A DNA stretch of 64,000 nt from assembly GCA_025786725.1 (NCBI GenBank), contig JAHLTZ010000029.1:62001-126000 (forward strand), in the 5' to 3' direction. This document shows positions 25,305-35,490 of the stretch, in pieces. The first letter of the stretch is position 1. Each line of letters begins with the position of its first letter. The notes under the pieces were generated by a model, which saw only the letters and a list, made by a program, of their open reading frames with translations, made no database searches and was not told the origin of the DNA. Origin of the DNA: Syncephalis fuscata (Eukaryota; Zoopagomycota; Zoopagomycetes; Zoopagales; Piptocephalidaceae). A program made the translations under genes and the position numbers.

Positions 25305-26232
25305 CTGTATTAGTTAAATAAAAATGACTACTTTTCTTTAGAAATATGGTCTATAACATAATTCACCGATTGAGTTTCAATGCTACTAAATAGAATAAAA
25401 TACACGTTGTTCATATTACATACAAAGTCCGTTAAAGTTATAAGTAAAAACAGGAATAAACACGTAATCATATCGACTGCAAAGGCCAACATGAAAACCA
25501 GTATGATGTAGCACATGCATGCTTAGCCAAGTGACTATATAAAATACCGATATGCACAGTAGTTTGCTATGTAATTTATGAACAGAGCTGTAATATTAAT
25601 AGGTTGAGTATGCTACAATAAAGCTAACGTTGAATTATTTATAAAACAAAGTATTATTAATGTCAATTTATTTTAATACTGATTAGAATTCGATATCGTA
25701 AATGTGTTTACATCCAGCAGTATGTTGTTGCAATTATTTAAAAAATGCGATTAAGCCATTGTATTCATTTACTAATGTCCATGCATGACATTAAAATCTT
25801 CAATGTCAATGCTCAGAGTATTATGCTGTCATTAGAAATAAAAGCGTATTGCTTTTTTGTGCTATTTTTTATTGTTATCAATTATAAAATAAAACTGTCA
25901 CAGTATAAATAACATGTGTATTCCAATTTAAACATTATTATTCGCTGTATTTATTGTCTGTCAGCACATTGTACTACATTCCTTTATATCTCTGCGCTGC
26001 ATGTCTTTGTTTTATTGCGTAATATTCAAATTTGAATGGCTTAATGCGCTCACAATCAAATATGTCATTGTTTTTATCATTGTGCTACTATGCCTACCTT
26101 AAGCTATAGCAATAACAAATGTGTCCATTTTGCTATAAATACCTTTCAATTAACACACATTAAATAATTACTATTCTTTACATTCAATAATAACATTCCA
26201 CTTTTAATACTTGCTTCTATAATTGAATTATT

Positions 26233-27591
26233 ATGGCTATTTCTAAAGAGAAATGTAATAGCACTACTGGTTGGATTGAGGTGTTTGAATGCACCTCAAG
26301 GTATGTTAAAGTAGTATGGGGTGTATATCCATCTAAACAATAACTGCTTAGAGTTCATCTTGGTGCCTGACCAAGAATTCACTGTTGGAGCTGGCCAACA
26401 GTGGTAAGTAACAGTAAAATTATATACAGCGTTAAACTAACAGTATGTCGTATGTTAAATAGTAATTACCAGCTGGATGCGGATGATATTCCGCAAGTTT
26501 GCTTTTCAGTGTCGGCAGTAAGTATATTATATGTTCCAATGAACTGAACTAACAATAAATTAATACAGAATGACACTGTTGCATGCACAGTAAGTAAATG
26601 GCAATTTATTTTTTATTATAATCATTAGTTTAGAATATTGGCATGCAAGAATTATTAGGTTAGTTTATATAAATAATAATAATAAATTACTAACATTTAA
26701 TTTAGTGAATCGCACTTCACTAAATCAAGATGAAACAACGCAGCACTCTAATAGCTGCTTCATCAAAATCCCTGGCTGTACAAGTAAGTATTAACCAAGT
26801 GTTGTTACCACCATTAACAATGAATTACAGCAACATTTGTTGTTTACAAGCTTAGACTTGTTGCTTCCGTACCGGTAGAAAACAATACCGAGTACGACCA
26901 AGTAAGTTTATAAAAATAATCAAATATTAAAATAACACATTTATTGATAATATAGAAAGTTCGCCAGAATTACATTATCGTTGATGAAATTCTGGGCAAG
27001 TAAGTACTAAAATTAAATAAATAACTAAATAGCTAATTATTCATAATAGGGGAACGTTTGGCAAAGTGCGCCTAGGAGTGGACCGCAACACATTGGCGCG
27101 TGTTGCGGTAAAGTTTCATCGCGTGCTTGTAACGAGCAAAGCTTCGTGCGAGAAGTTCGCACTTTGCGTGAGGTGGGAGGTAGTTCCCACTTTATGGAGC
27201 TGCTAGGTGAAGAAAAAACTACCATCAACACGTACTTATTCCTTCAGTACGCTGCTGGTGGTAGTTTACACCACTACACTTGGAATCATTTTCCACTTCC
27301 AGAGATGGAAGTAAAATACATCTTTAAACAATTACTTGAGAGAATCAAGGTAAGCATTACTATAACTTAATAATTAAAACACTAACACTATATTAGTTTT
27401 TGCATTCCAAAAATATTATCCACGGTGGTAAGTAGATTTGTTTATTTATTAATACAATTACTAACTATTATTATTACTATCACTATTTAATTAAACATTA
27501 AGGTAATTATTTATTTAATTAATACTACGCATTATTACTAACAATTAACTAGCCGGGTAATATATTGCTGTCAGCATACTGTGCATTTTAA
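26233..27591 (+). CDS. FHA-domain Ser/Thr kinase (Chk2/Cds1-like), truncated
   Basis: Many tiny exons with introns of ~40-55 nt. The N-terminal part (WIEVFECTS, EFILVPDQEFTVGAGQQ, NYQLDADDIPQVCFSVSA, LLVNRTSLNQDE) has the strand pattern of an FHA domain, although the usual Arg and His of the phosphothreonine pocket are not evident. The kinase begins YIIVDEILGKGTFGKVRLG (glycine loop), then VAVKFH (lysine), then REVRTLREVGGSSHFMELL (alpha-C) and the hinge FLQYAAGGSLHHY. Next come LHSKNIIHGG, with the catalytic HGD region at a splice site, and KPGNILLS. A stop follows at once. No DFG, activation loop or C-lobe can be found downstream. FHA-kinases of this type act in DNA-damage checkpoints. One base is missing near 27120. 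The gene is probably a pseudogene or a fragment. Confidence 0.6.
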
Positions 27592-27765
27592 AAGTAAGAA
27601 CTCACTAATAATTATACAAATCGCAATACTAACTATCTTATATACTTAGCTGCTATATATCATATATCCATTAGTTATTTGCGTTATAATAAATATTGTA
27701 AATATTTTTTATTTAGTATATAAACCATTGTTCCATTGTTTAATGCAATAAAATTAATATGTTTT

Positions 27766-27995
27766 AATGATTTTGGTGTCAAATGACTTTTATTCTTTTC
27801 TACATTTGCTAGTATACTGAAACTACGTTCTATAATAATGAGTGTTTTTGGGTGTAAATGACTTTTATTATATTAATTGATCTTTTAATATACTGAGTAT
27901 ATGTTCTATAATAATGAGTAGTTTTGGTGGTAAAATGACGTTTATTCTTGATGCATTTATTCATTTACTATTAATCTGTTCTATGATGTACTGAC
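27766..27995. repeat. Degenerate tandem repeat, about three units of 71-80 bases
   Basis: Units start at about 27766, 27837 and 27913. Each begins aatga...ttttgg, followed by aaatgacttttatt and ending in a ttctataata-like stretch. They are diverged, so the array is old. Confidence 0.6.
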
Positions 27996-28794
27996 ATGTT
28001 GGGTAGATTGATTTTATTATTTACACTCCATTTATCAATAAATTAAACTCGGCTGTTTATAAATATTGACTGACAGGCTCACATCTCACAATCTACGTCA
28101 TCACATTTCCTTTCTCTTTCTTTACACTTGACAGCATATATCCATTGCATATACTTGTACACTCCATATATACTAATTAGATAGTTAGTAGTTGACTGAC
28201 TACTAGTTAGGTACAAACACTTCTACACTATGTCTTGCATTGCCTTTTGTAATCTGACCTTTTTTTGCAATTCATCTTCAACACTCCGATCATTGGATTA
28301 TCAGCTTCTTTGACACGGTAGATACATTTCTGGCTTATTTTATGTTATTTGAGTATATCTGCGTAATCTCGTTGTATGCTTTATTTTTTACTATAGATTG
28401 CAATTGTCAGTCATCTGGCAATAATCTGCAATCTCGACAATAACAGTACGATATGCTATTACGAGACTATACAAGCTGTTGTCAGCATGATCTGCACTAG
28501 CGATCTATAGCAAAAAAGAGCATACAGTGATTTCGCAGCATACAGCCACACAGTCATTGTTTACGGCTACTATGCATTTATAACAGTAGCAATATTGAAA
28601 GTACTGCTAGTACAGTTGCTGAGCAAATCTTTAGCATCAATATAGTAGTATGATCTGCTACTATTGCTACTACTGTATATACATAGCTGATAGCACAATA
28701 CTGTATTGGATATACTCACTGTTACTTTCTTACTGGTAAAACAATATATAGTAGTATGAAATAGTATGATAGTGACTTAGGCAGATAAAGGATG

Positions 28795-28935
28795 TGTGCA
28801 CTGGATATATGCATACTGGATAATAAATCTACAATAATAAGTATTTGATGGTTGATGTCACTCACCGCCCATCATCATGTTCAATAGATTTAATGCTATT
28901 AAATTCAACTATTTGACCATCAAATCACAATAAAA
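28795..28935 (-). repeat. Dispersed element, copy C
   Basis: On the minus strand a NLLNM-coding stretch leads through three ATG codons to GGCG and a GTGAGT donor. A TTATTGTAG acceptor follows 37 nt later. The spliced frame then stays open for about 30 more codons. The core (28854-28888) is near-identical to copy B. Confidence 0.6.
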
Positions 28936-29815
28936 GTATAATAAATTGTTGAATATTATTAAATAACCACAACATGTTATGTGATTAACGCATTTTATTT
29001 AACTTTAAGTAAATAGCATGGACTCACAAAATTCTAAATGTTAAAAAGAAATGATATATGATATATTTAATAGTTTAACAATACCATATAAATAAAGCAT
29101 TGAAATTACTGCTAAAAGAACTAGTGTGCCGTAGTTGGATTGTATGTACTTGGCATGCTTTGTTTCATATTAAAATATAATCAAACCTTTATGTTTTGAT
29201 TTAAATATTACTGGAGACCTGACCCAATATGGATTGCTCGCTCAATGTTAACTTATATTTTTCTATTGATACTGGAAACTGTAGTTGTAAACTAGGCTCA
29301 CATTATATTTTTATATACAATTTAAAGCATACTATAAAAGCTTATTAATTCAAAGATAATAAACTTAACCATTTATACAACTGATTGTGTCTCTTTCAAA
29401 ATCATCAAATCTCTCGCATTTCTTTTTAGAAACTATTTATTATTTTTATTGGCAAAATATTACATCAAATCCTTTCTGTAGTTTATTCATATATCACATG
29501 ACGCAAAAACAATAATGCCCAGAAAGAAACATTAAGTTAATTGATGCAAGGCCTCAGTTACTAATATAATGCAGGATTTTTGTGCATTTTTAGCCTTATT
29601 GCTTGCCGTTGTGTTGCATAGAGGCCTCAAACAATATCATGCGAGCTGTTGAATGTTAATAGTTGAATTTATTTAATAAATGTTTGCGGACATTTTATTA
29701 CGATGCAACTATATCGCCCATTTTTAAAACCTTTTATTTAAAGCGATTAATATTGCAGAAATATAATACTGCATATCACAATCTTCTACTTCTAACGTTA
29801 TATTGGCATTTTAAG

Positions 29816-31813
29816 ATGCACTTTAAATTATGCACTGCTGCCATTGTTCTGGCATTTGTTGCTGCCGCTTCATGTTATATCGAGCATATTGAAGTTACTC
29901 CGATTATTCCAGATATTACTACAAACTCTGAAGTTCGTAGTATGTCTTCAATGTTAAGCAACTACAAACCACCAGTATCATTGGTGGCTCGCAGTCCACA
30001 AGAAATTGCACTTGAGTTTGCCCGTTCACAACTTAATGTTAAGGACAGTAATTTTATTGTGTTAAATTCCTACAAGACCAAAGCCAGCGGCACTACTCAT
30101 GTCTATCTTCAACAGACCATTAATGGAGTTAAAGTATCAAATGGTCGTATAGGCGTTCATTTAGACAAAGCCAATAAAGTAATTGCATACGATGACAGCT
30201 TTTATAAAAGCAACTTGACCACTCAAGACAATTTGCATAAACTGGTCACTCGACAGCTTAAAACGTGGAATGGGCAAACTAACGGATTTGTATCGCCGGT
30301 TGATGCTTTTCGTACATTTGCCGCACATATTAAGCAAACATTTGATGCAGGCAAAGTAGCAATTGTGCCAGAAGCCAACACGCCAGGTGGCCAATCATAT
30401 TTGATTAAGAATGTCGGATTTATTAAAGAAGATGTTAAAGTATCACAATCGTACACACAAGTCAGCTCTGACCAGCTTGTGCCAGTATGGGACTTTTATG
30501 TTAAAATGCCGCTGAATTACTTTCACGTTCAAGTTTCTGCTGATGGTGCCAAGATTATTTCAATGACAGATTTGGTTCGATTTGCTAGTTATCGTGTCGT
30601 TAAAGCAGGGAACAATAATCCCATTGACACGCCACGAGAACTTGTTACAAATCCAGCCGACAAAATTGCATCACCCGATGGTTGGCACTTCAGTGGCTCG
30701 CATACGTTTACAAATACTACAGGCAATAATATTATTGCACAGGAAAACTACAACGGCGATTTAACTAATCGAAAACCACACCATCTGCCTGATGGCGGAC
30801 AGACTTTGAGCTTTGATTTTCCGTTTGATCCTAAGAAAAATCCAAAAGATAACATCGATGCATCAGTCACCAATGCATTCTATATAGCTAACACAATGCA
30901 TGATATATTCTATCATTATGGTTTTGATGAAGCGGCAGGCAATTATCAAAACGATAATTACAACAAAGGAGGCCTAGGTAATGATGCTATTACGGTTAAT
31001 GTGCTTGCATATTACGATGATCCGCCTAGTAAGAATACAAGAAACAACGCCATTTTTAGTCCAGCTCCTGATGGTAAAACTGCTACAATAACTCTGTTGG
31101 CTTACAATAAAACCATTCCCGACCGTGACAGTGCTTTTTCAAACGACATCATAATCCACGAATATGGGCATGGTGTTGCAACTCGATTGGTCGGCGGATC
31201 AACAACTATTGAGTGTATGTACACATACGAAGGTGCAGGCATGAGTGAAGGCTACAGCGACTTTTTTGCATATTGGATGGAAATGAAATTGGCTGACAAG
31301 CCCACCAAAGTGAGCGAGAATGCCAAGTATCCCAATGCTGGTGGTTCGCGCAAGTATCCATATGCAACCAATATGGCTATAAATCCTTTTACATATAAAA
31401 ACCTGAGCGATAAAAATTCGGGTTTAGAAATGCACGTTGTTGGCACGATATGGGCTACGATGCTTTATGAAATGTATTGGAGCTTGGTTAGCAAACTTGG
31501 CTTCCAAGAAAACAAATACTTTGCCGATATGACAAAAGGTAATTCGCTTGCACTTCAGATTGTGCTTGATGGAATCAAATTGCTGGCATGCAATCCCACC
31601 TTTATTTCAGCTCGAAATGCCATTCTTCAAGCGGAAAAACAGCTGACCGGTGGTAAACATGCTTGCGATATTTGGCGTGCATTTGCCAAGCGTGGGCTAG
31701 GTACTGAAGCAGGTATGGGTGCTGATAAGAGACGGTTGAAAGTACAGATTTGCCTGAAAATTGTAAAGTTTGATACGACTAATCATGTTGCAACGAATAA
31801 TAACAATACTTGA
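29816..31813 (+). CDS. Fungalysin (M36 family) secreted metallopeptidase
   Basis: A single intronless frame of 665 residues from the chosen ATG. That Met begins a signal peptide (MHFKLCTAAIVLAFVAAASC). The frame is open 51 codons further upstream, but that extension is Phe/Tyr/Lys-rich and would bury the signal. The order is signal peptide, FTP-type propeptide with cystatin-like PepSY segment (to about residue 250), then the catalytic domain. Zinc ligands are HEYGH at about residues 448-452 and the glutamate of EGYSDFF about 30 residues later. Fungalysins are secreted as zymogens, cleaved by themselves, and degrade extracellular proteins such as elastin, keratin or host proteins in parasitic fungi. 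Length is normal for the family and the frame is intact. Confidence 0.95.
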   Translation: MHFKLCTAAIVLAFVAAASCYIEHIEVTPIIPDITTNSEVRSMSSMLSNYKPPVSLVARSPQEIALEFARSQLNVKDSNFIVLNSYKTKASGTTHVYLQQTINGVKVSNGRIGVHLDKANKVIAYDDSFYKSNLTTQDNLHKLVTRQLKTWNGQTNGFVSPVDAFRTFAAHIKQTFDAGKVAIVPEANTPGGQSYLIKNVGFIKEDVKVSQSYTQVSSDQLVPVWDFYVKMPLNYFHVQVSADGAKIISMTDLVRFASYRVVKAGNNNPIDTPRELVTNPADKIASPDGWHFSGSHTFTNTTGNNIIAQENYNGDLTNRKPHHLPDGGQTLSFDFPFDPKKNPKDNIDASVTNAFYIANTMHDIFYHYGFDEAAGNYQNDNYNKGGLGNDAITVNVLAYYDDPPSKNTRNNAIFSPAPDGKTATITLLAYNKTIPDRDSAFSNDIIIHEYGHGVATRLVGGSTTIECMYTYEGAGMSEGYSDFFAYWMEMKLADKPTKVSENAKYPNAGGSRKYPYATNMAINPFTYKNLSDKNSGLEMHVVGTIWATMLYEMYWSLVSKLGFQENKYFADMTKGNSLALQIVLDGIKLLACNPTFISARNAILQAEKQLTGGKHACDIWRAFAKRGLGTEAGMGADKRRLKVQICLKIVKFDTTNHVATNNNNT

Positions 31814-32250
31814 TTAATATACGTAATTATTTATTAAAATTGCTGTGCAAATTTTTTTATGGCTTTTATTTAAAAAAATCCAAAGTTGATAATGGTTTAA
31901 TATCTATAATTATGCATAATATCATGGTAAATAATTGTAATTAATAATTAAATTGGTAATGTAATTTGCTAATATTTTTGTAAATCATTAATAGTAAAAC
32001 TAATTTGAACTTTCAAACTTTCAATAATATTATGATTAATGTAATGAATTTATTTAAATAAACTAAACGGATTAATGCTTCAAATCTATGTAGCTTCATT
32101 ATTAACTAACAGTTCCATTAATTGTAAGGTTAAAAGGCGTATAAAAGTAAAGCAAAAACTGGTATTAACAGACTAATATGAATAATCATTAATGATCGTT
32201 AGGTACAAGATTAAGCTATATTCTAATAACATAGCAATACCAACTTGATT
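31814..32250. other. Convergent 3' intergenic region
   Basis: About 440 AT-rich bases between the fungalysin stop and the stop of the convergent repeat protein. Nothing beyond the two 3' ends is recognisable. Confidence 0.5.
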
Positions 32251-32931
32251 TTATGCTTCCTCATATCCTTTCTTTGGTGGAGGATACGCTGGCGTATTTG
32301 GCTTTGGTTCTTTCTTTGGAGGATACGCTGGTGTATTTGGCTTTGGTTCTTTCTTTGAAGGATACGCTGGTGTATTTGGCTTTGGTTCTTTCTTTGAAGG
32401 ATACGCTGGCGTATTTGGCTTTGGCTCTTGCTTTGGAGGATACGCTGGCGTATTTGGCTTTGGCTCTTTCTTTGAAGGATACGCTGGCGTATTTGGCTTT
32501 GGTTCTTTTTTTGAAGGATACGCTGGCGTATTTGGCTTTGGTTCTTTCTTTGAAGGATACGCTGGCGTATTTGGCTTTGGTTCTTTCTTTGAAGGATACG
32601 CTGGCGTATTTGGCTTTGGCTCTTGCTTTGAAGGATACGCTGGCGTACTTGGCTTTGGCTCTTGCTTTGGAGGATACGCTGGTGTACTTGGCTTTTTCTT
32701 TTCCTCTGGAAGAGGTGGCGATGGCAGAGGATCATGACAAACTGCACAGCTGATGCCAACACTGCAAATCTTCATGCAAGTTCTACCACGTTCTTTGCAG
32801 CTTTGGGCTTCCTCAGGACTACAGTTCCGGCCTCCATACTGAGGATTTGGTATTGGTTCGGCGTCTACCGTAGCAACACTAGCCACGTAGATGAGAGCAA
32901 CGGTACAAATGGTAACCAGTGAGAGCTTCAT
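32251..32931 (-). CDS. Secreted Cys-rich protein with 13-residue Pro/Lys repeats
   Basis: An intronless frame of 226 residues. The start is taken at 32931 (MKLSLVTICTVALIYVASV), a clear signal peptide; an ATG at 32958 is in frame but would precede it. After cleavage comes a ~40-residue segment with six cysteines, spaced C-x8-C-x6-C-x3-C-x6-C-x2-C. A repeat domain follows with eleven copies of PAYP[SP]K[KQ]EPKPNT, ending in KKGYEEA. The cysteine pattern may be a small disulfide-bonded or carbohydrate-binding module, but I do not recognise it. The repeat is Pro/Lys-rich and probably extended, like cell-wall linkers or adhesive proteins. Next to the secreted protease it may be part of the extracellular repertoire. 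Function unknown. Confidence 0.8.
   Translation of the reverse strand: MKLSLVTICTVALIYVASVATVDAEPIPNPQYGGRNCSPEEAQSCKERGRTCMKICSVGISCAVCHDPLPSPPLPEEKKKPSTPAYPPKQEPKPSTPAYPSKQEPKPNTPAYPSKKEPKPNTPAYPSKKEPKPNTPAYPSKKEPKPNTPAYPSKKEPKPNTPAYPPKQEPKPNTPAYPSKKEPKPNTPAYPSKKEPKPNTPAYPPKKEPKPNTPAYPPPKKGYEEA
32270..32705 (-). repeat. 39-bp tandem repeat array inside the secreted protein gene
   Basis: About eleven units of 39 bases, each near-identical (ggatacgctggcgtatttgg followed by ctttggttctttctttgaa). Variation is mostly at a few positions that swap Ser/Pro, Lys/Gln and Asn/Ser. Because 39 is a multiple of three and units lack stops, several frames on both strands are open across the array; only the minus-strand frame with a signal peptide is credible. 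Confidence 0.9.
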
Positions 32932-34114
32932 GATATTCTGGACCAGCAGGATATGCAAGTAAAAGTTATAAAAGGTGAGGATGATTGTAGAAAGCTGAAG
33001 ACGAAGTGAAGCGTGTTATAATGTTGCTCAATTCTACGTCTTAAACATGCGCTATTTAAAGCTTTGGACATTGTAAATAATTCTATGGCATAGCATTTCT
33101 TGGTATGGGATATGATGGATATCTAGTTTTACGATTGTACAGCGATGTTTGCTACTATGTTTCAGCCGTTTATTAGGCTAAAAGTGACGTGGATCTACTG
33201 TGTATAGTCGATGGCATTGTGTATGTTTATTTCATACGTTTAATTCTAATGATACGCATACTACTGACAAAACGTTAATAAATACTAATTGCATTTATAT
33301 AATTTACAGCATATGTTTATTTGTTGTCTAATATATCTACAACTATCATCGACGAATATATTGAATGCCAAACATTTTATTAGCATAGGCCAATAGGTTG
33401 GAACGTAGTAATGCGCCGTTTCAACGCGTGCCATGGCTATTTTTCCACTCAAACACAACTCAAAACTAACTTTTTACAGTTACACCATACCAATCCCCAT
33501 TGCTTTAGCAGACACTTTTATCTACATGAAACGTCAAAGTGACACGCTTGTCGCTACTTTCATAGGCCTATATGTTAAATACAATGTTGCCATTTGTTAG
33601 TTTAGTAAATACTAAATGTTGATTTACCAACTAGTTATTAATTAAAAGTTATATTTATTAATTGTTATTGATTTATTCAATCGATCGATATAATAGTAGA
33701 CTACATTATGTAATTAGATTGTAATGTTAAACATAGAAAATTACAATTACGATTTACTAATAAAAAAGACAAATGCTATAATGCTGACATATACAGTAAA
33801 CAATTAAATATTAGCTACAATGCCAATTAAACACTTACAGTTATAACATAATACCATAACTATAATGACTTTATTATTTAATGTTATAGTTAATTAACTA
33901 TTAATAACATGGATAATTAGTATTATGTGATGAATACACAATGTAGAGTGATGCAATAGGCAAATCTATATTGGTCAGTGTGTGGATGGATTTCATTGGT
34001 AGAGAAGCGATAGTGGCCAACTACACATCACACGCCCAATTCGTTTACGACTACACTCTTTCCTGTATACGTCCCGTCGTCCAATCTATTCTTTTATTCT
34101 TTTATTCGTTTAAG
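32932..34114. promoter_or_regulatory. Divergent intergenic region
   Basis: About 1.2 kb separating the divergent secreted-protein gene and SWP1. It must hold both promoters. A TATA-like ttataaa lies at about 32966-32972, ~35 bases upstream of the minus-strand start. No RNA gene or repeat is recognised. Confidence 0.5.
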
Positions 34115-35342
34115 ATGGCGCGCATCCGATATACATTCTTGGCTACGGCCGCGATTCTCTTTTCATTGCTCCTTTTTACATCGCTATGGACGCCTCACGT
34201 CGATGCGGCCAAGAAAGAGAAGACGGCCACTAAGAAGCAACAAACGCGTAGTAACACTGCATCGGACACTAAATCGTTTGAGTTGAAACTCTCAGAGATG
34301 ACCGTCGAAGTCAGCAATCCTAAAGATAAAACAAAAGCGCAAAAAGAAACGTAAGTTAGGATTTAATGAATCTTGCTGTGTTGCAGTGCATTTTACTGAT
34401 ATACGTCACGTTTCTCGTCACTGCCTCTTTATAGACTCACTTACCCAGCACCATTTAAAACGAGTTGGTTGTACAGCCGGGCGATCAATTGGATATTAGC
34501 TGCTTATTGCATAAGGTACCAGTAGGCACTACCGACGATACTGGTCGCAAGGGTGTACGTGCCCATCAAGCATTTATTATTTTCCGTCCTCAACCATCGA
34601 CTATTGCCGCGAACAATCTAGGCAATCTCGCTCAAGTTTTTCAATCGACGATTAGCGGCAAACATCGATTTAATATGATTGCTAATCGATTTGTTCGGTA
34701 TTTCTCGCGTCAACCAGGTACATATGATGTTGAAGTAATACTTGGTATATTTGGTGAAATGATCCCTATTCGCTATAAACTTGGTACTATTAAATTCGAC
34801 TTTCCACCCGCTGATCCAACTGATCCATCATTTATTGATGAGGAAGCAAAACGCGTAAAACAACGTAAACTCGAAGGACCTGATGATGCCGAATATAAAG
34901 CATTGCCAGAAATTGTACATCAATTCCGTAGTGAAGAACGTATGCCACCCATTGTATTCTCACTTGGCTATTCAGCCGTTGTTCTATCGCCATGGTTTGT
35001 TCTACTGGGACTTGTAAGTAGTCGTAGTATAGATATACCTCTATATAACCAACCAACTAACTAACCAACTTATTTATGTATATATTTAATTACATAATAG
35101 TGGCAATGGATTGGTATTAAACCAAATCAATTACCAAAGACCGCCACGGCATCTATTGCCCATCTTTTATTCTTTGGCTGTATTGCCGGATTTATTTCTC
35201 TTTACGCCGCTTACTGGATCAAACTGCGTCTACTACAAACTATGGCCTATGCCGTTCCATTGACCCTCTTCACAGTACTGGTGGGCGTACTGCTCTAAGT
35301 GATGTGGCTCATCGCCGCATCCAGGCTACAAAGTCAGAGTAA
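34115..35342 (+). CDS. SWP1: Oligosaccharyltransferase subunit Swp1/ribophorin II
   Basis: Exons are 34115-34350, 34435-35013 and 35101-35342. A signal peptide (MARIRYTFLATAAILFS...) precedes a luminal beta-rich domain (VVQPGDQLDISCLLHKVP, HQAFIIFRP, YDVEVILGIFG). Then come MPPIVFSLGYSAVVLSPWF and two further hydrophobic helices. This is the C-terminal architecture of ribophorin II/Swp1, a non-catalytic subunit of the ER complex that N-glycosylates proteins. It is shorter than the animal protein, as in yeast. Two single bases appear missing (about 34465 and 35283). With them the second exon joins without a break and the tail ends RTALSDVAHRRIQATKSE; without the second, the frame stops at 35298. 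Confidence 0.87.
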
Positions 35343-35490
35343 ATATCAGAAAAGATGTTTATTAAAGAGAATAAGCATGTTTGTTCCATGCAAACTATAA
35401 TAAATCTTAAATATATAATAATAACAATAGTAATATTGGCATGTATCCAATGGGTGGATGGATGTTATGGTAATAGCCACCATTGAATGA

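Larger units (their letters stand above)
22753..26232. other. Gene-poor AT-rich region with repeats, hairpins and ORF relics
   Basis: About 3.5 kb without a convincing gene. It contains a dispersed repeat at 23165-23300, two structured locally GC-richer hairpins at 24284-24367 and 24468-24509, and a decayed ORF at 24921-25304. Hydrophobic ORFs at 23558-23863 (-), 23858-24076 (+) and 25328-25516 (-) have no homology I can name. The last few hundred bases before 26233, with a TATA-like ctataaatacc at about 26131, probably form the promoter of the FHA-kinase gene. Confidence 0.5.
27592..29815. other. Gene-poor region with tandem and dispersed repeats
   Basis: Holds a degenerate tandem repeat (27766-27995), a CT-rich stretch near 28100-28135, the third dispersed element (28795-28935) and, at the end, the fungalysin promoter. 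No frame longer than ~60 codons carries recognisable homology. The kinase C-lobe missing from the preceding gene is not here. Confidence 0.5.

Noticed and set aside
25328-25516. 62-codon hydrophobic minus-strand ORF
   Set aside because: Same reasoning; also abuts the decayed ORF without joining its frame.
22753-29815. tRNA or snRNA genes in the gene-poor regions
   Set aside because: I looked for B-box (GGTTCRANNCC) and U6-like ACAGAGA motifs on both strands and found no convincing match; a tRNAscan-SE or Infernal run would settle it.
32253-32753. Plus-strand Leu-rich ORF across the 39-bp repeats
   Set aside because: Antisense shadow of the repeat array; stop-free only because the unit length is a multiple of three.
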